A stretch of 64,000 nucleotides of DNA from Rhizobium sp. BK376 (GTDB lineage: Bacteria; Pseudomonadota; Alphaproteobacteria; Rhizobiales; Rhizobiaceae), in the NCBI RefSeq assembly GCF_004341625.1, contig NZ_SLZG01000004.1:248001-312000 (forward strand). The letters run 5' to 3'. Made by a program: the position numbers and the translations under genes. Under the pieces are notes generated by a model. The model made no database searches. It saw only the letters and a program-made list of their open reading frames with translations, and had not been told where the DNA came from. Shown here one piece after another: positions 1 to 7,514 of the stretch (the stretch's first letter is position 1; each line of letters starts with the position of its first letter).

Positions 1-1
1 C

Positions 2-427
2 GATCAATTCGGCGCACCGATGAGCGAGGCCGAGGACGTCGTCCAGGAAGTGCTGCTTGCCGTTCATCTGAAGCGCGGGACCTGGGATCCCGGACGCCCG
101 ATCGGACCATGGCTGTCGACGATCGTGCGCAACAAGCTCATCGACAGCCTGCGACGCCGCGGCCGGCATGTGAATGTGCCGATCGAGGATGTGGTGAATA
201 TATTGGAGGCGGAAGAGCAGACCGACAATCTGGATCGGCTCGATGCCGAAAACCTGTTGCAGAGACTGGGAGACCCGCAGCGCGATATCGTCCGCTCCAT
301 TTCCATCCAGGGAGCGGGCGTGCGCGAAACGGCCGAGAGGCTTAAGATGACGGAGGGTGCGGTTCGTGTCGCACTTCATCGCGCGTTGAAGTCGCTGGCC
401 ACCTTGTACCGGAGTGAAAACGAGTGA
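2..427 (+). CDS. ECF-type RNA polymerase sigma factor, 5' end outside window
   Basis: The reading frame is open to the left edge, so the N-terminal part of sigma region 2 is missing. The visible part contains the end of region 2 (EAEDVVQEVLLAVH, then WLSTIVRNKLIDSLRRRGR, the DNA-melting and -10 contact segment) and region 4 (about residues 85-130 from the ATG at 20), with the helix-turn-helix VRETAERLKMTEGAVRVALHRAL. The ATG at 20 lies inside region 2, so it is not the true start. The stop overlaps the start of the next gene (GTGA), which encodes a DUF1109/NrsF-like membrane protein. In Caulobacter the SigF-NrsF pair responds to heavy-metal or oxidative stress; the same role here is inference from the pairing. 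Identity as an ECF sigma is secure; the exact subgroup is not. Confidence 0.93.
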   Translation, partial: DQFGAPMSEAEDVVQEVLLAVHLKRGTWDPGRPIGPWLSTIVRNKLIDSLRRRGRHVNVPIEDVVNILEAEEQTDNLDRLDAENLLQRLGDPQRDIVRSISIQGAGVRETAERLKMTEGAVRVALHRALKSLATLYRSENE

Positions 428-1059
428 AGACCGATGATCTGATCAGCCTTTTGACGGAAGATGCGCCGGTGCGCATGCGGCTCGGCCGCGCGCTGAGCTA
501 TGCGCTGCTGATCGGTGTCGTCCTGTCGGTGGTCATCCTGCTCTCGACGATCGGCATCCGCCGCGACATGGGAAGCGCGATCGAGACGGTACGCGTTCTG
601 TTCAAGGTCAGCGAAACCTTCATCCTCGCCGTTGTCGCCGGACGCCTCGTCTTCCAGATCGGCCGGCCGGCCGCGCCGCTGAAGCTCAGAAGCTGGTCGC
701 TGCTGCTTCCCCTTGTTTTGCTGTTGGCCGCCGTCATCGCCGAAATCACCGTCATTCCGTCGGGAAGCTGGCAAACCCGCCTAGTAGGCAGATATGCCGC
801 CTTCTGCGTCATGTTTATCCCCATTCTCTCGATCGCACCTTTAGCCGGCTTTCTATTGGCCCTGAGAGAAGGAGCGCCCGAGAAGCCCGGCCTTGCGGGC
901 GCCGTCGCCGGCCTTGCGGCGGGCGGCATTGCGGCCGCGATTTACGCTTGGCACTGCCCGGATGACAGCCCGCTTTTCCTCGGTACCTGGTACACGCTGG
1001 CGATAACGATCGTCACGACAGTGGGCTATTTCCTCGGCCGCCGCCTTCTTCGCTGGTGA
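424..1059 (+). CDS. NrsF-like (DUF1109) membrane anti-sigma factor
   Basis: This 211-residue protein has a short cytoplasmic N-terminus (MKTDDLISLLTED, typical of DUF1109) and about six hydrophobic segments, near residues 25-43, 63-80, 92-110, 124-147, 157-175 and 187-206. Two cysteines (C128, C178) are present; in Caulobacter NrsF two conserved cysteines are needed to sense the inducing stress. The likely role is to hold the adjacent ECF sigma at the inner membrane and release it on stress. The GTG start overlaps the sigma stop by 4 bases, so the pair is probably translationally coupled and made in matched amounts. The family call is confident; the inducing signal is not visible in the sequence. 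Confidence 0.85.
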   Translation: MKTDDLISLLTEDAPVRMRLGRALSYALLIGVVLSVVILLSTIGIRRDMGSAIETVRVLFKVSETFILAVVAGRLVFQIGRPAAPLKLRSWSLLLPLVLLLAAVIAEITVIPSGSWQTRLVGRYAAFCVMFIPILSIAPLAGFLLALREGAPEKPGLAGAVAGLAAGGIAAAIYAWHCPDDSPLFLGTWYTLAITIVTTVGYFLGRRLLRW

Positions 1060-1167
1060 CGGCGGTGGAATAGCCGCCGGACCAAAGGATAATTTCAACA
1101 TCTCCATTTTCTTTGCCGGCGTCCCGGTCTAAACCCCTTGTCGGGTTGGGATAAGGGGCCTCGGCAT

Positions 1168-1971
1168 ATGAGCTTTTCGATAGCGACGTGGAATATCAAC
1201 TCGGTCCGGCTGAGAATGCCGATCGTCCAGCAGCTTGTCATGCAGCATCGGCCGGATATCCTCTGCCTGCAGGAAACCAAGGTTCCGAACGATCTGTTTC
1301 CGCTGTCGCCGCTTCGGGCCATGGGCTACGAACATATCATCATCCATGGCCAGAAAGGCTACCACGGCGTCGCGATCGCCTCGCGCATCCCGCTGACCGA
1401 GGATCACCGGCAGGACTACTGCGGCGTCGGCGATGCTCGGCATATCTCAGCAATCTTCGAGCGCGGCGGACGGCGCATCCGGCTGCACAATTTCTATGTG
1501 CCGGCAGGCGGTGACGAGCCGGATCGCGCGATCAATCCGAAATTCGGCCACAAGCTTGATTTCATCGAAGAGATGAAGCGGCTGCACGCCAATGCCGAGC
1601 CGAACACCTCAGCCATTCTCGTCGGCGATCTCAACATCGCGCCGTTGGAACACGATGTCTGGTCGCACAAGCAGCTTCTGAAGATCGTCAGCCACACGCC
1701 TGTTGAAACCGACGGACTGATCGACGTCATGAAGCGCGGTTCATGGCTGGACCTGATGCGCCAGCACGTTCCTGCGAGCGAAAAGCTCTATACCTGGTGG
1801 AGCTACCGCGCCAAGGATTGGGAAGCCGCCGACAAGGGCCGCCGCCTGGATCATATCTGGTCGTCATCCGATCTCGGGCCGCTCTTGCAGCGGATCGATA
1901 TCCTGAAGGCAGCGCGCGGCTGGAATCGCCCCTCCGACCACGTGCCCGTGATCGCGCACTTCAATCTCTGA
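1168..1971 (+). CDS. xthA: exodeoxyribonuclease III / AP endonuclease
   Basis: The protein belongs to the exonuclease III branch of the endonuclease/exonuclease/phosphatase fold and would cleave abasic sites and 3'-blocked ends in base-excision repair. All family motifs are present: the N-terminal WNINSVR, the metal-binding LQETK (Glu36), the active-site segment VGDLNIAP, RRLDHIW, and the C-terminal PSDHVPV with the catalytic Asp-His. Length (267 aa) is normal. The ATG was chosen because the fold begins directly at MSFSIATWNIN; an in-frame GTG 30 bases upstream (MSGWDKGPRH) would add a non-conserved extension. It is a single gene, convergent with the cNMP-binding gene downstream. Confidence 0.95.
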   Translation: MSFSIATWNINSVRLRMPIVQQLVMQHRPDILCLQETKVPNDLFPLSPLRAMGYEHIIIHGQKGYHGVAIASRIPLTEDHRQDYCGVGDARHISAIFERGGRRIRLHNFYVPAGGDEPDRAINPKFGHKLDFIEEMKRLHANAEPNTSAILVGDLNIAPLEHDVWSHKQLLKIVSHTPVETDGLIDVMKRGSWLDLMRQHVPASEKLYTWWSYRAKDWEAADKGRRLDHIWSSSDLGPLLQRIDILKAARGWNRPSDHVPVIAHFNL

Positions 1972-1980
1972 TATCCGGAC

Positions 1981-2436
1981 CTAAGAGAACCGATGCAGCA
2001 TGGCGGCCGCCTGGCGCGCCATGTTGGCGATATTTTCGCGAATGCGGTTCTCGATCAGCTGCGCCGCTTCGGGATACTCTTCGATCAGGCGATGAAACAG
2101 CGACCGGGTGATGCGGATGACATCCGAATCCTCCGCAGCCACCGCCGTGAACTTGCGCTCCACAAGCGTCACCAGGGCAAGTTCCGACAGCAGCGTGCCG
2201 GCACCGGCGACTGCCTCCACCTTGGACGTGCCGTCCTTTGCCACCGTCGAAAGCTCGAAACTGCCGCGCGTCACCACATAGGCGCATTCGGCCGGTGATT
2301 TCTCGCGAAACAGCGCATGCCCGGCCCCGATCTGCCGCCGGTCGGCGCCGAAGGCGATCAGCCGCAACGGCTCCTCGCCCATGCCTTGAAAGAGGGGCAC
2401 GCGCTCCAGCAGCCGGATGTCATCGATCAACGCCAT
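1981..2436 (-). CDS. cyclic nucleotide-binding domain protein without DNA-binding domain
   Basis: This 151-residue protein is essentially a single Crp-type cNMP-binding beta-roll (about residues 10-125: LFQGMGEEPLRLIAFG, CAYVVTRGSFEL, GTLLSELALV, then the C-helix). It lacks the helix-turn-helix of Crp/Fnr regulators, so it cannot act as a classical transcription factor by itself. The phosphate-binding cassette segment GTLLSELALV lacks the usual Arg-Thr-Ala run, so nucleotide binding is uncertain. It starts 15 bases after the stop of the response regulator gene on the same strand and is probably co-transcribed with it, suggesting a role as a partner or modulator of that pathway. The function is not known. 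Confidence 0.8.
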   Translation of the reverse strand: MALIDDIRLLERVPLFQGMGEEPLRLIAFGADRRQIGAGHALFREKSPAECAYVVTRGSFELSTVAKDGTSKVEAVAGAGTLLSELALVTLVERKFTAVAAEDSDVIRITRSLFHRLIEEYPEAAQLIENRIRENIANMARQAAAMLHRFS

Positions 2437-2451
2437 TGTAAATGCTTCTGC

Positions 2452-3135
2452 TTACGGAATGATCTTGTAGCCGCCATTCTCGGTGACGAGGATTTCGGCA
2501 TTGGACGGATCGCGCTCGATCTTCTGGCGCAGACGGTAAACATGGGTTTCCAGCGTGTGCGTGGTGACGCCGGAATTATAGCCCCAGACTTCCTCCAGAA
2601 GCACGTCGCGGGTAACCACCTTCTGATCGGCGCGATAGAGATAGCGGATGATCGCCGCTTCCTTCTCGGTGAGCCTGATCTTCTGGCCGTCATCCGTCGT
2701 CAGCAGCTTCTGGCTGGGCTTGAAGAGATAGGGACCGACGGTGAAGGTTGCGTCCTCGCTCTGCTCGTGCTGGCGCAGCTGCGCGCGAATACGAGCCAAA
2801 AGCACGGCGAAACGGAAGGGCTTGGTGACGTAATCGTTCGCTCCGGCCTCCAGACCGAGAATCGTATCGGAATCGGTGTCGTGGCCGGTCAGCATGATGA
2901 TGGGCGCCTTGAAACCGTTCTTGCGCAGCAGTTTCACTGCTTCGCGGCCATCCATATCGGGCAAGCCGACATCCATGATCAGCAGGTCGACGGGGGTCGC
3001 GCGTGCCGCCTGGACACCCTTGCCGGCGGTTGCTTCCTGCAGGACGGAGAACTCTTCATAAAGCGACAATTGCTCGACCAGCATCTCGCGCAGGTCGTTA
3101 TCATCATCCACCAGCAGAATGGTGCGTGCGGTCAT
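2452..3135 (-). CDS. cenR: OmpR/PhoB-family response regulator, CenR-like
   Basis: A full two-domain response regulator of 227 aa. The receiver domain (residues 5-118) has the acidic pocket D10/D11/D12, the phosphoacceptor D55 (LLIMDVGLPD), T83 and K105 (VTKPF). The C-terminal winged helix (about 128-225) has TEKEAAIIRYLYRA and VTTHTLETHVYRLRQKIE. The N-terminus MTARTILLVDDDNDLREMLVEQL resembles what I remember of alphaproteobacterial CenR, the cell-envelope regulator of the CenK-CenR system. That subgroup assignment is from memory, not alignment. No histidine kinase lies next to it, which fits cenK and cenR being unlinked. A cNMP-binding protein follows in the same operon. Confidence 0.75.
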   Translation of the reverse strand: MTARTILLVDDDNDLREMLVEQLSLYEEFSVLQEATAGKGVQAARATPVDLLIMDVGLPDMDGREAVKLLRKNGFKAPIIMLTGHDTDSDTILGLEAGANDYVTKPFRFAVLLARIRAQLRQHEQSEDATFTVGPYLFKPSQKLLTTDDGQKIRLTEKEAAIIRYLYRADQKVVTRDVLLEEVWGYNSGVTTHTLETHVYRLRQKIERDPSNAEILVTENGGYKIIP

Positions 3136-3284
3136 GCGGTTCTGATCCTCGTGGGTTCTATCTACTCAGTCCTACGCCAAATTGCGCTTTTGACAAGCCG
3201 GGCCAAGGTTGTGCCTTTGGCACGCGATTGAAACTGCTATGATTTCAAAACAAATCACAGGCAAAGCAAAAACATGTGAGAAAA

Positions 3285-3833
3285 ATGGAAAAAACAAGGC
3301 GGGGCTTAAAGATAGGGCCGCGGACGATCATGGTGCGCAAGGCACCCGGCCACGGCAACCGTGCAATCGTGCAATTCGGTGGCCTGACCGTGCCGGCAGC
3401 GATCGGCCGCTCGGGCCGGACGGTGATCAAGCGCGAGGGCGACGGAGCAACCCCGATTGCCGCAATGAAGCTGCTTTACGGCTTCACCCGCGGCGACCGG
3501 GTCCGCTTCCTTGAGACGCCGCTGCCAATGAAACGGACCGCCGAAAACATGCTCTGGTGCGATCAGCCCGATGACGCCAATTACAACAAGCCAGTCAAGG
3601 CGCCTTTCAAGCCCAGCCATGAGGAGATGATGCGCAGCGACGGCCTTTACGACATCTGCCTCGTTCTTGACTGGAACATCAGCTCGCGCCGCCGCAATCT
3701 CGGCTCAGCGATCTTCTTCCATCTCATCCGCCCCGGCTACGAGCCGACAGCGGGCTGCATCGCGGTCAGCCTCCCCGACATGAAGCGGCTGATCCGCCAC
3801 ATGCGCAAGGGAGATCTCGTCAGGATAATTTGA
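3285..3833 (+). CDS. L,D-transpeptidase catalytic (YkuD) domain protein
   Basis: The C-terminal part carries the YkuD signature: IFFHLIRPG with the conserved His, followed by YEPTAGCIAVSLPDMKRL with the catalytic Cys in a [S/T]-x-G-C-[I/V] setting. Earlier segments such as IGRSGRTVIKREGDGATPIA match the family's opening strands. Such enzymes form 3-3 cross-links in peptidoglycan or attach proteins to it. No signal peptide is apparent, and the protein is short (182 aa) without a peptidoglycan-binding domain, so export or a non-canonical role is uncertain. The start is ambiguous: GTG at 3276, ATG at 3285, or ATG at 3330, all in frame; the second is used here. Confidence 0.8.
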   Translation: MEKTRRGLKIGPRTIMVRKAPGHGNRAIVQFGGLTVPAAIGRSGRTVIKREGDGATPIAAMKLLYGFTRGDRVRFLETPLPMKRTAENMLWCDQPDDANYNKPVKAPFKPSHEEMMRSDGLYDICLVLDWNISSRRRNLGSAIFFHLIRPGYEPTAGCIAVSLPDMKRLIRHMRKGDLVRII

Positions 3834-3986
3834 GAATGGATCGCGCCTCTTGATCGACTAAGGTAATAAATCCGGTACGGCGCCTATATAACAAGGCGGG
3901 CAGCCCTCGCCCGCAGGCACATACCGGAGCCTCAAACCTTCGAACCGCCAGCATTTCATTGCATATCAGTCATTCGGAGAAATATT

Positions 3987-4817
3987 GTGACCGAGCAATC
4001 TTCCATCACGTTCCACGACGGCAACACGATCCCGCAGGTTGGCCTGGGTGTCTGGCAGACCCCGCAAGATATCGCCGCCCCCACCGTTAAAGCCGCGATT
4101 GCATCAGGCTATCGCCATATCGACACCGCCTCCGGCTACGACAACGAGCAGGGCGTGGGCGAAGGCGTGCGCGCATCCGGCATCGCTCGCGGCGATATCT
4201 TCATCACGACGAAGCTGCGCAATCCCGATCAGGGCTACGACAGCACGCTGCGCGCCTTCGACGGCAGCCTGAAGAAGCTCGGCATGGACTATGTCGACCT
4301 CTATCTCATCCACTGGCCGTCGCCGCATCGCGGTCTCTACCGCGAGACCTGGAAAGCCTTCGTGCGCATCAAGGAAGAAGGAAGGGCGAAGTCGATCGGC
4401 GTATCCAACTTCTATCCTGACCACCTCGACCACATCATCGGCGACACCGGCGTCGTACCCGTCATCAATCAGATCGAGCTTCACCCCGACTTCCAGCAGA
4501 AGGCAGCGCAGGAAGCACACAAGAAGCTCAAGATCGTCACGGAATCCTGGAGCCCCCTCGGCCAGGGCAAATTCATCTCGAACGCCGTTATCGGCGATAT
4601 CGCCAAGAAGCACGGCAAGACGCCGGCCCAGGTCATCATCCGCTGGCACATCGACACCGGCCTCGTCGTTATCCCGAAATCCGTGACCCCGTCGCGTATC
4701 GAAGAGAATTTCCAGGTCTTCGATTTCAAGCTCGACGCCGACGACATGGCTGCGATTGCCAAGCTAGATTCGGCCGGCGCTCGCATGGGGCCGGATCCGT
4801 ATACGGCAACTTTTTGA
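3987..4817 (+). CDS. aldo/keto reductase (2,5-diketo-D-gluconate reductase type)
   Basis: A 276-residue NADPH-dependent AKR with a complete catalytic tetrad: D46 and Y51 in HIDTASGYDNEQGVG, K76 in ITTKLRN, and H109 in LYLIHWPSP. The cofactor loop VIPKSVTPSRIEENFQVFDF is intact. Its overall pattern (GLGVWQT near the N-terminus) resembles bacterial DkgA/DkgB-like enzymes that reduce 2,5-diketogluconate or methylglyoxal-like carbonyls; the physiological substrate cannot be read from sequence. The start is GTG with a good ribosome binding site (CGGAGA, about 6 bases upstream). It is followed by a palindromic repeat element and then by leuC in the opposite orientation. Confidence 0.92.
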   Translation: MTEQSSITFHDGNTIPQVGLGVWQTPQDIAAPTVKAAIASGYRHIDTASGYDNEQGVGEGVRASGIARGDIFITTKLRNPDQGYDSTLRAFDGSLKKLGMDYVDLYLIHWPSPHRGLYRETWKAFVRIKEEGRAKSIGVSNFYPDHLDHIIGDTGVVPVINQIELHPDFQQKAAQEAHKKLKIVTESWSPLGQGKFISNAVIGDIAKKHGKTPAQVIIRWHIDTGLVVIPKSVTPSRIEENFQVFDFKLDADDMAAIAKLDSAGARMGPDPYTATF

Positions 4818-4837
4818 GGAGCGGAGCCACGCGTGTC

Positions 4838-4997
4838 TTCTCCCCTTGGGGAGAAGATGCCGGCAGGCAGATGAGGGGTTCCCAGAGCGCAAGCGGCGAA
4901 TGGCATTTTGGCCGCGCGAATTTAAACGCCGGATGCAGCGTTCGAGAACCCCTCATCCGGCCCTTCGGGCCACCTTCTCCCCAAGGGAAGAAGGGGA
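4838..4997. repeat. RIME-like mosaic palindromic intergenic repeat
   Basis: The convergent space between the aldo/keto reductase and leuC is filled by a nested palindrome. Outer arms are CTTCTCCCC-TT-GGGGAGAAG (4838-4857) and a related CCTTCTCCCC...GAAGAAGG segment (about 4973-4994). Inner arms are GATGAGGGGTTC (4871-4882) and its exact reverse complement GAACCCCTCATC (4946-4957). This is the style of the Rhizobium intergenic mosaic elements. It could fold as a large hairpin and serve as a two-way terminator. Similar elements occur inside ftsY and between ccmB and ccmA in this window. Confidence 0.8.
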
Positions 4998-5012
4998 CAC
5001 CGTTTCAATCAC

Positions 5013-6422
5013 TCACCTCCACTCACGAATGTCAACAAAGTGACCCGCAATCGCCGCCGCAGCAGCCATGGCCGGCGAGACCAGATGCGTGCGGCCCTTG
5101 AAGCCCTGACGGCCCTCGAAGTTGCGGTTCGAGGTGGACGCGCAGCGCTCGCCCGGCTTCAGGCGGTCGTCATTCATGGCAAGGCACATGGAACAGCCCG
5201 GCTCGCGCCAGTCGAAACCGGCTGCCTTGAAGATCTTGTCGAGGCCTTCGGCTTCCGCCTGTTCCTTCACGAGGCCGGAGCCCGGAACGATCATGGCGTC
5301 GACGGTCGAGGCAACGGTCTTGCCCTCGACGACCTTGGCGGCAGCCCGCAGGTCTTCGATACGACCGTTGGTGCAGGAGCCGATGAAGACGCGATCGACG
5401 GCGATGTCGGTGATCTTCGTGCCCGGCTTCAAGCCCATATAGTCGAGCGCACGCCACTTGGAGGTACGCTTGGTTTCGTCCTGGATCTCGTCCGGATTCG
5501 GAACGATGCCCTGAACCGAGATGACGTCTTCCGGCGAGGAGCCCCAGGATACGATCGGCGGCAGTTCGGCAGCGTTGAGCGTGACGACGCGATCATAATG
5601 AGCGCCTTCGTCGGTCTTCAGCGTCTTCCAGTAGGAAATCGCCTGCTCCAGCGCTTCGCCCTTGGGCGAACGCGGCTTGCCCTTGATATATTCGAAGGTC
5701 GTTTCATCAGGGGCGATCAGGCCGGCGCGGGCGCCGCCTTCGATCGACATGTTGCAGATCGTCATGCGGCCTTCCATCGAAAGCGAGCGAATGGCTTCGC
5801 CGGCATATTCGATGACGTAGCCGGTGCCGCCGGCCGTGCCGATTTCGCCGATGATGGCGAGTACGATGTCCTTGGCGGTGACGCCGGGCGGCAGCTGGCC
5901 GTCGACCTGCACCAGCATGTTCTTCGCCTTCTTCTGGATCAGCGTCTGGGTTGCCAGGACGTGCTCCACTTCAGACGTGCCGATGCCGTGTGCCAGCGAG
6001 CCGAAGGCGCCATGCGTCGAAGTGTGGCTGTCGCCGCAGACGATCGTCATGCCCGGCAGGGTAAAGCCCTGCTCCGGCCCGATGATGTGGACGATGCCCT
6101 GGCGCTTGTCGCTCTCCGAGTAATATTCGACGCCGAATTCGGCGGCATTGTGCGCCAGCGTCTCGACCTGGATCCGGCTTTCCTCGTTCTTGATGCCGAG
6201 ATGACGGTCGGCGGAAGTCGGAACGTTGTGGTCGACGACCGCAAGCGTCTTCTGCGGCGCATGGACCTTGCGGCCCGACATGCGCAAGCCTTCGAAGGCC
6301 TGCGGCGACGTCACTTCGTGAACGAGGTGACGGTCGATATAGAGAAGACAGGTGCCGTCATCCTGTTGATCGACCAGATGGTCGTCCCAGATCTTGTCAT
6401 AGAGAGTACGCGGTGCGCTCAT
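5013..6422 (-). CDS. leuC: 3-isopropylmalate dehydratase large subunit
   Basis: LeuC, with LeuD, converts 2-isopropylmalate to 3-isopropylmalate in leucine biosynthesis using a 4Fe-4S cluster. The 469-residue protein is full length for the family. It shows the N-terminal DKIWDDHLV, the active-site [13 protein letters not shown] segment, and cluster ligands in [13 protein letters not shown] and [11 protein letters not shown]. It begins [15 protein letters not shown] at an ATG. leuD is not adjacent, which fits the separated leuC and leuD of rhizobia. The protein ends ([10 protein letters not shown]) next to the repeat element, which may terminate the transcript. A long plus-strand reading frame lies fully antisense and is treated as a shadow. 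Confidence 0.97.
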   Translation of the reverse strand: MSAPRTLYDKIWDDHLVDQQDDGTCLLYIDRHLVHEVTSPQAFEGLRMSGRKVHAPQKTLAVVDHNVPTSADRHLGIKNEESRIQVETLAHNAAEFGVEYYSESDKRQGIVHIIGPEQGFTLPGMTIVCGDSHTSTHGAFGSLAHGIGTSEVEHVLATQTLIQKKAKNMLVQVDGQLPPGVTAKDIVLAIIGEIGTAGGTGYVIEYAGEAIRSLSMEGRMTICNMSIEGGARAGLIAPDETTFEYIKGKPRSPKGEALEQAISYWKTLKTDEGAHYDRVVTLNAAELPPIVSWGSSPEDVISVQGIVPNPDEIQDETKRTSKWRALDYMGLKPGTKITDIAVDRVFIGSCTNGRIEDLRAAAKVVEGKTVASTVDAMIVPGSGLVKEQAEAEGLDKIFKAAGFDWREPGCSMCLAMNDDRLKPGERCASTSNRNFEGRQGFKGRTHLVSPAMAAAAAIAGHFVDIREWR

Positions 6423-6716
6423 GGCTAATCATCCATATTGGCTGTCTGAAAATGGGAAAAATGGCGGATAGGCCCGCCGGCCTCGGGAGTGATCAGCTAA
6501 GTCGGCTGTTGAGCGCGCCCGAAATCATCGCAAAGAAACGGGCCGGCAGGCGCTTATGGTCCTGCAGCACGAAAGTTCCCCCGCCGATGCATCTGAACTT
6601 CGATTCCATGATCGGTGCTCTTACCAATTTTTCGAAAGAACGGCAACAACGACCTTGTGCTCTGCTTGGCGTGCCGTAATCGCCAGTCTCTCCGAAATAA
6701 ATAGGAATCCTTCTAC
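6423..6716. other. upstream region of leuC
   Basis: No convincing gene. On the minus strand just before leuC there is a GC-rich inverted repeat (GGCCGGCGGGCC around 6472-6483) and a tiny frame, ATG GAT GAT TAG, ending just before the leuC ATG. A minus-strand frame ending at 6493 (38-79 residues, FRCIGGGTFVLQDHKRL) has no recognisable family or clear ribosome binding site. The region probably holds the leuC promoter and untranslated leader. Confidence 0.4.
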
Positions 6717-7073
6717 TCAATTCCACTGGCAATCGAGCTCACCGCGAAAGCATCTCCATCCGGCATCTTGAGAGAGGCAACCCTCGAGTACTCTGTAAGA
6801 GTTGCTGCTTGTGATCTGGCAACGAGCAAGAGCCGCATCGGTCGTAATCGACCAATGATCCGTCAGCCGCTTCTGCGCCTTTGCCTCATCTTGCAGGCAA
6901 CCGTTGGTCTCGATCCTCTTCTCGTCGGGATCAAGCATCTTCGACGTGAGGCGACGGCAGAAAGCGTCGGTATAGTTCGGCAAGGTCGCGCCATACCCTG
7001 CGTTGGAAACCGAAACCGAAAATACGGTGATCGCCACCGCAGAAGTCAGGATTCTCGCCAGCGGGGTCATCAT
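6717..7073 (-). CDS. small secreted Cys-rich protein, copy 2 of tandem pair
   Basis: I do not recognise a named family. From the ATG at 7073 the protein has a hydrophobic N-terminal segment (MMTPLARILTSAVAITVFSV, then a plausible signal-peptidase site near NAGYGA) and a mature part of about 90 residues with six cysteines. It is clearly related to the upstream gene: both share a C-[ER]-x-[ML] opening, a central C-x(1-2)-[DE]-x-x-[AN] segment, the block H-W-S-[IL]-[TV]-T-D, then C, G-C, and a C-terminal W/Q-R-C-[FY]-[RS]-G-E-[LV]-[DS]-C motif. Its ATG overlaps the upstream stop by 4 bases (ATGA), so the two are probably translationally coupled. An upstream in-frame start at 7139 would read through the neighbouring gene and is less likely. 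Probably periplasmic with disulphides; function unknown. Confidence 0.65.
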   Translation of the reverse strand: MMTPLARILTSAVAITVFSVSVSNAGYGATLPNYTDAFCRRLTSKMLDPDEKRIETNGCLQDEAKAQKRLTDHWSITTDAALARCQITSSNSYRVLEGCLSQDAGWRCFRGELDCQWN

Positions 7074-7435
7074 AGAGGTATTCCGCCGCAGCTCACTTCG
7101 CCGGAATAGCATCGCTGCCCGACCAATCTGGCTACGCAACCCATCAGATCAAGGTAAGAGCGAATTTCATTCTTCGTACCTTTATATTTCGAGCAGATCT
7201 TCATGTCGCTGTCCGTCACCAATGACCAGTGCCGCGCCAGTTGCGCTTTCGCGCGATTTTCTTGAGTCGTGCATTGGATGTAAGCGAGGAAGCCCTGAGC
7301 AGGATTTAGCGCTCGCTGCGACATCTCTTCGCAATAGCCCTGGAAAACGGGAAGCTCAGCCGGCCTGGCGGCAGCCGGCCATAAACTGATCAAAATACCC
7401 GCGGCAGCCAAAATTCGACCTGCGCCCGATCCCAT
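7070..7435 (-). CDS. small secreted Cys-rich protein, copy 1 of tandem pair
   Basis: An unrecognised 121-residue protein with a signal peptide-like start (GRILAAAGILISLWPAAARPAE, cleavage near ARPA) and a mature domain with cysteines in CEEMSQRAL, QCTTQENR, ICSKYKG, MGCVARL, RCYSGEVSC. Six of these align with those of the following gene, with the shared HWSLVTDSD block in the centre, showing a tandem duplication that has diverged. It ends with a TGA overlapping the next ATG. The even cysteine number and signal peptide suggest a disulphide-bonded periplasmic protein. Upstream of it lies a short AT-richer gap before the ABC permease, so the pair likely has its own promoter. Confidence 0.7.
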   Translation of the reverse strand: MGSGAGRILAAAGILISLWPAAARPAELPVFQGYCEEMSQRALNPAQGFLAYIQCTTQENRAKAQLARHWSLVTDSDMKICSKYKGTKNEIRSYLDLMGCVARLVGQRCYSGEVSCGGIPL

Positions 7436-7514
7436 TCCACAACTCCATGCGCATTTTATTCAACTTAAAAAGGCGCAGAGGCGGAAAGCAATAGGACATT
7501 TTCGCTTGATGTCT

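Noticed and set aside
5040-6428. 462-residue plus-strand frame opposite leuC
   Set aside because: Fully antisense to a clearly conserved leuC; Arg/Gly/Asp-rich composition typical of a GC-rich shadow frame, no domain.
6493-6732. 79-residue minus-strand frame upstream of leuC
   Set aside because: Overlaps the end of the Cys-rich gene and lacks a clear start signal; kept only as a note in the leuC upstream region.
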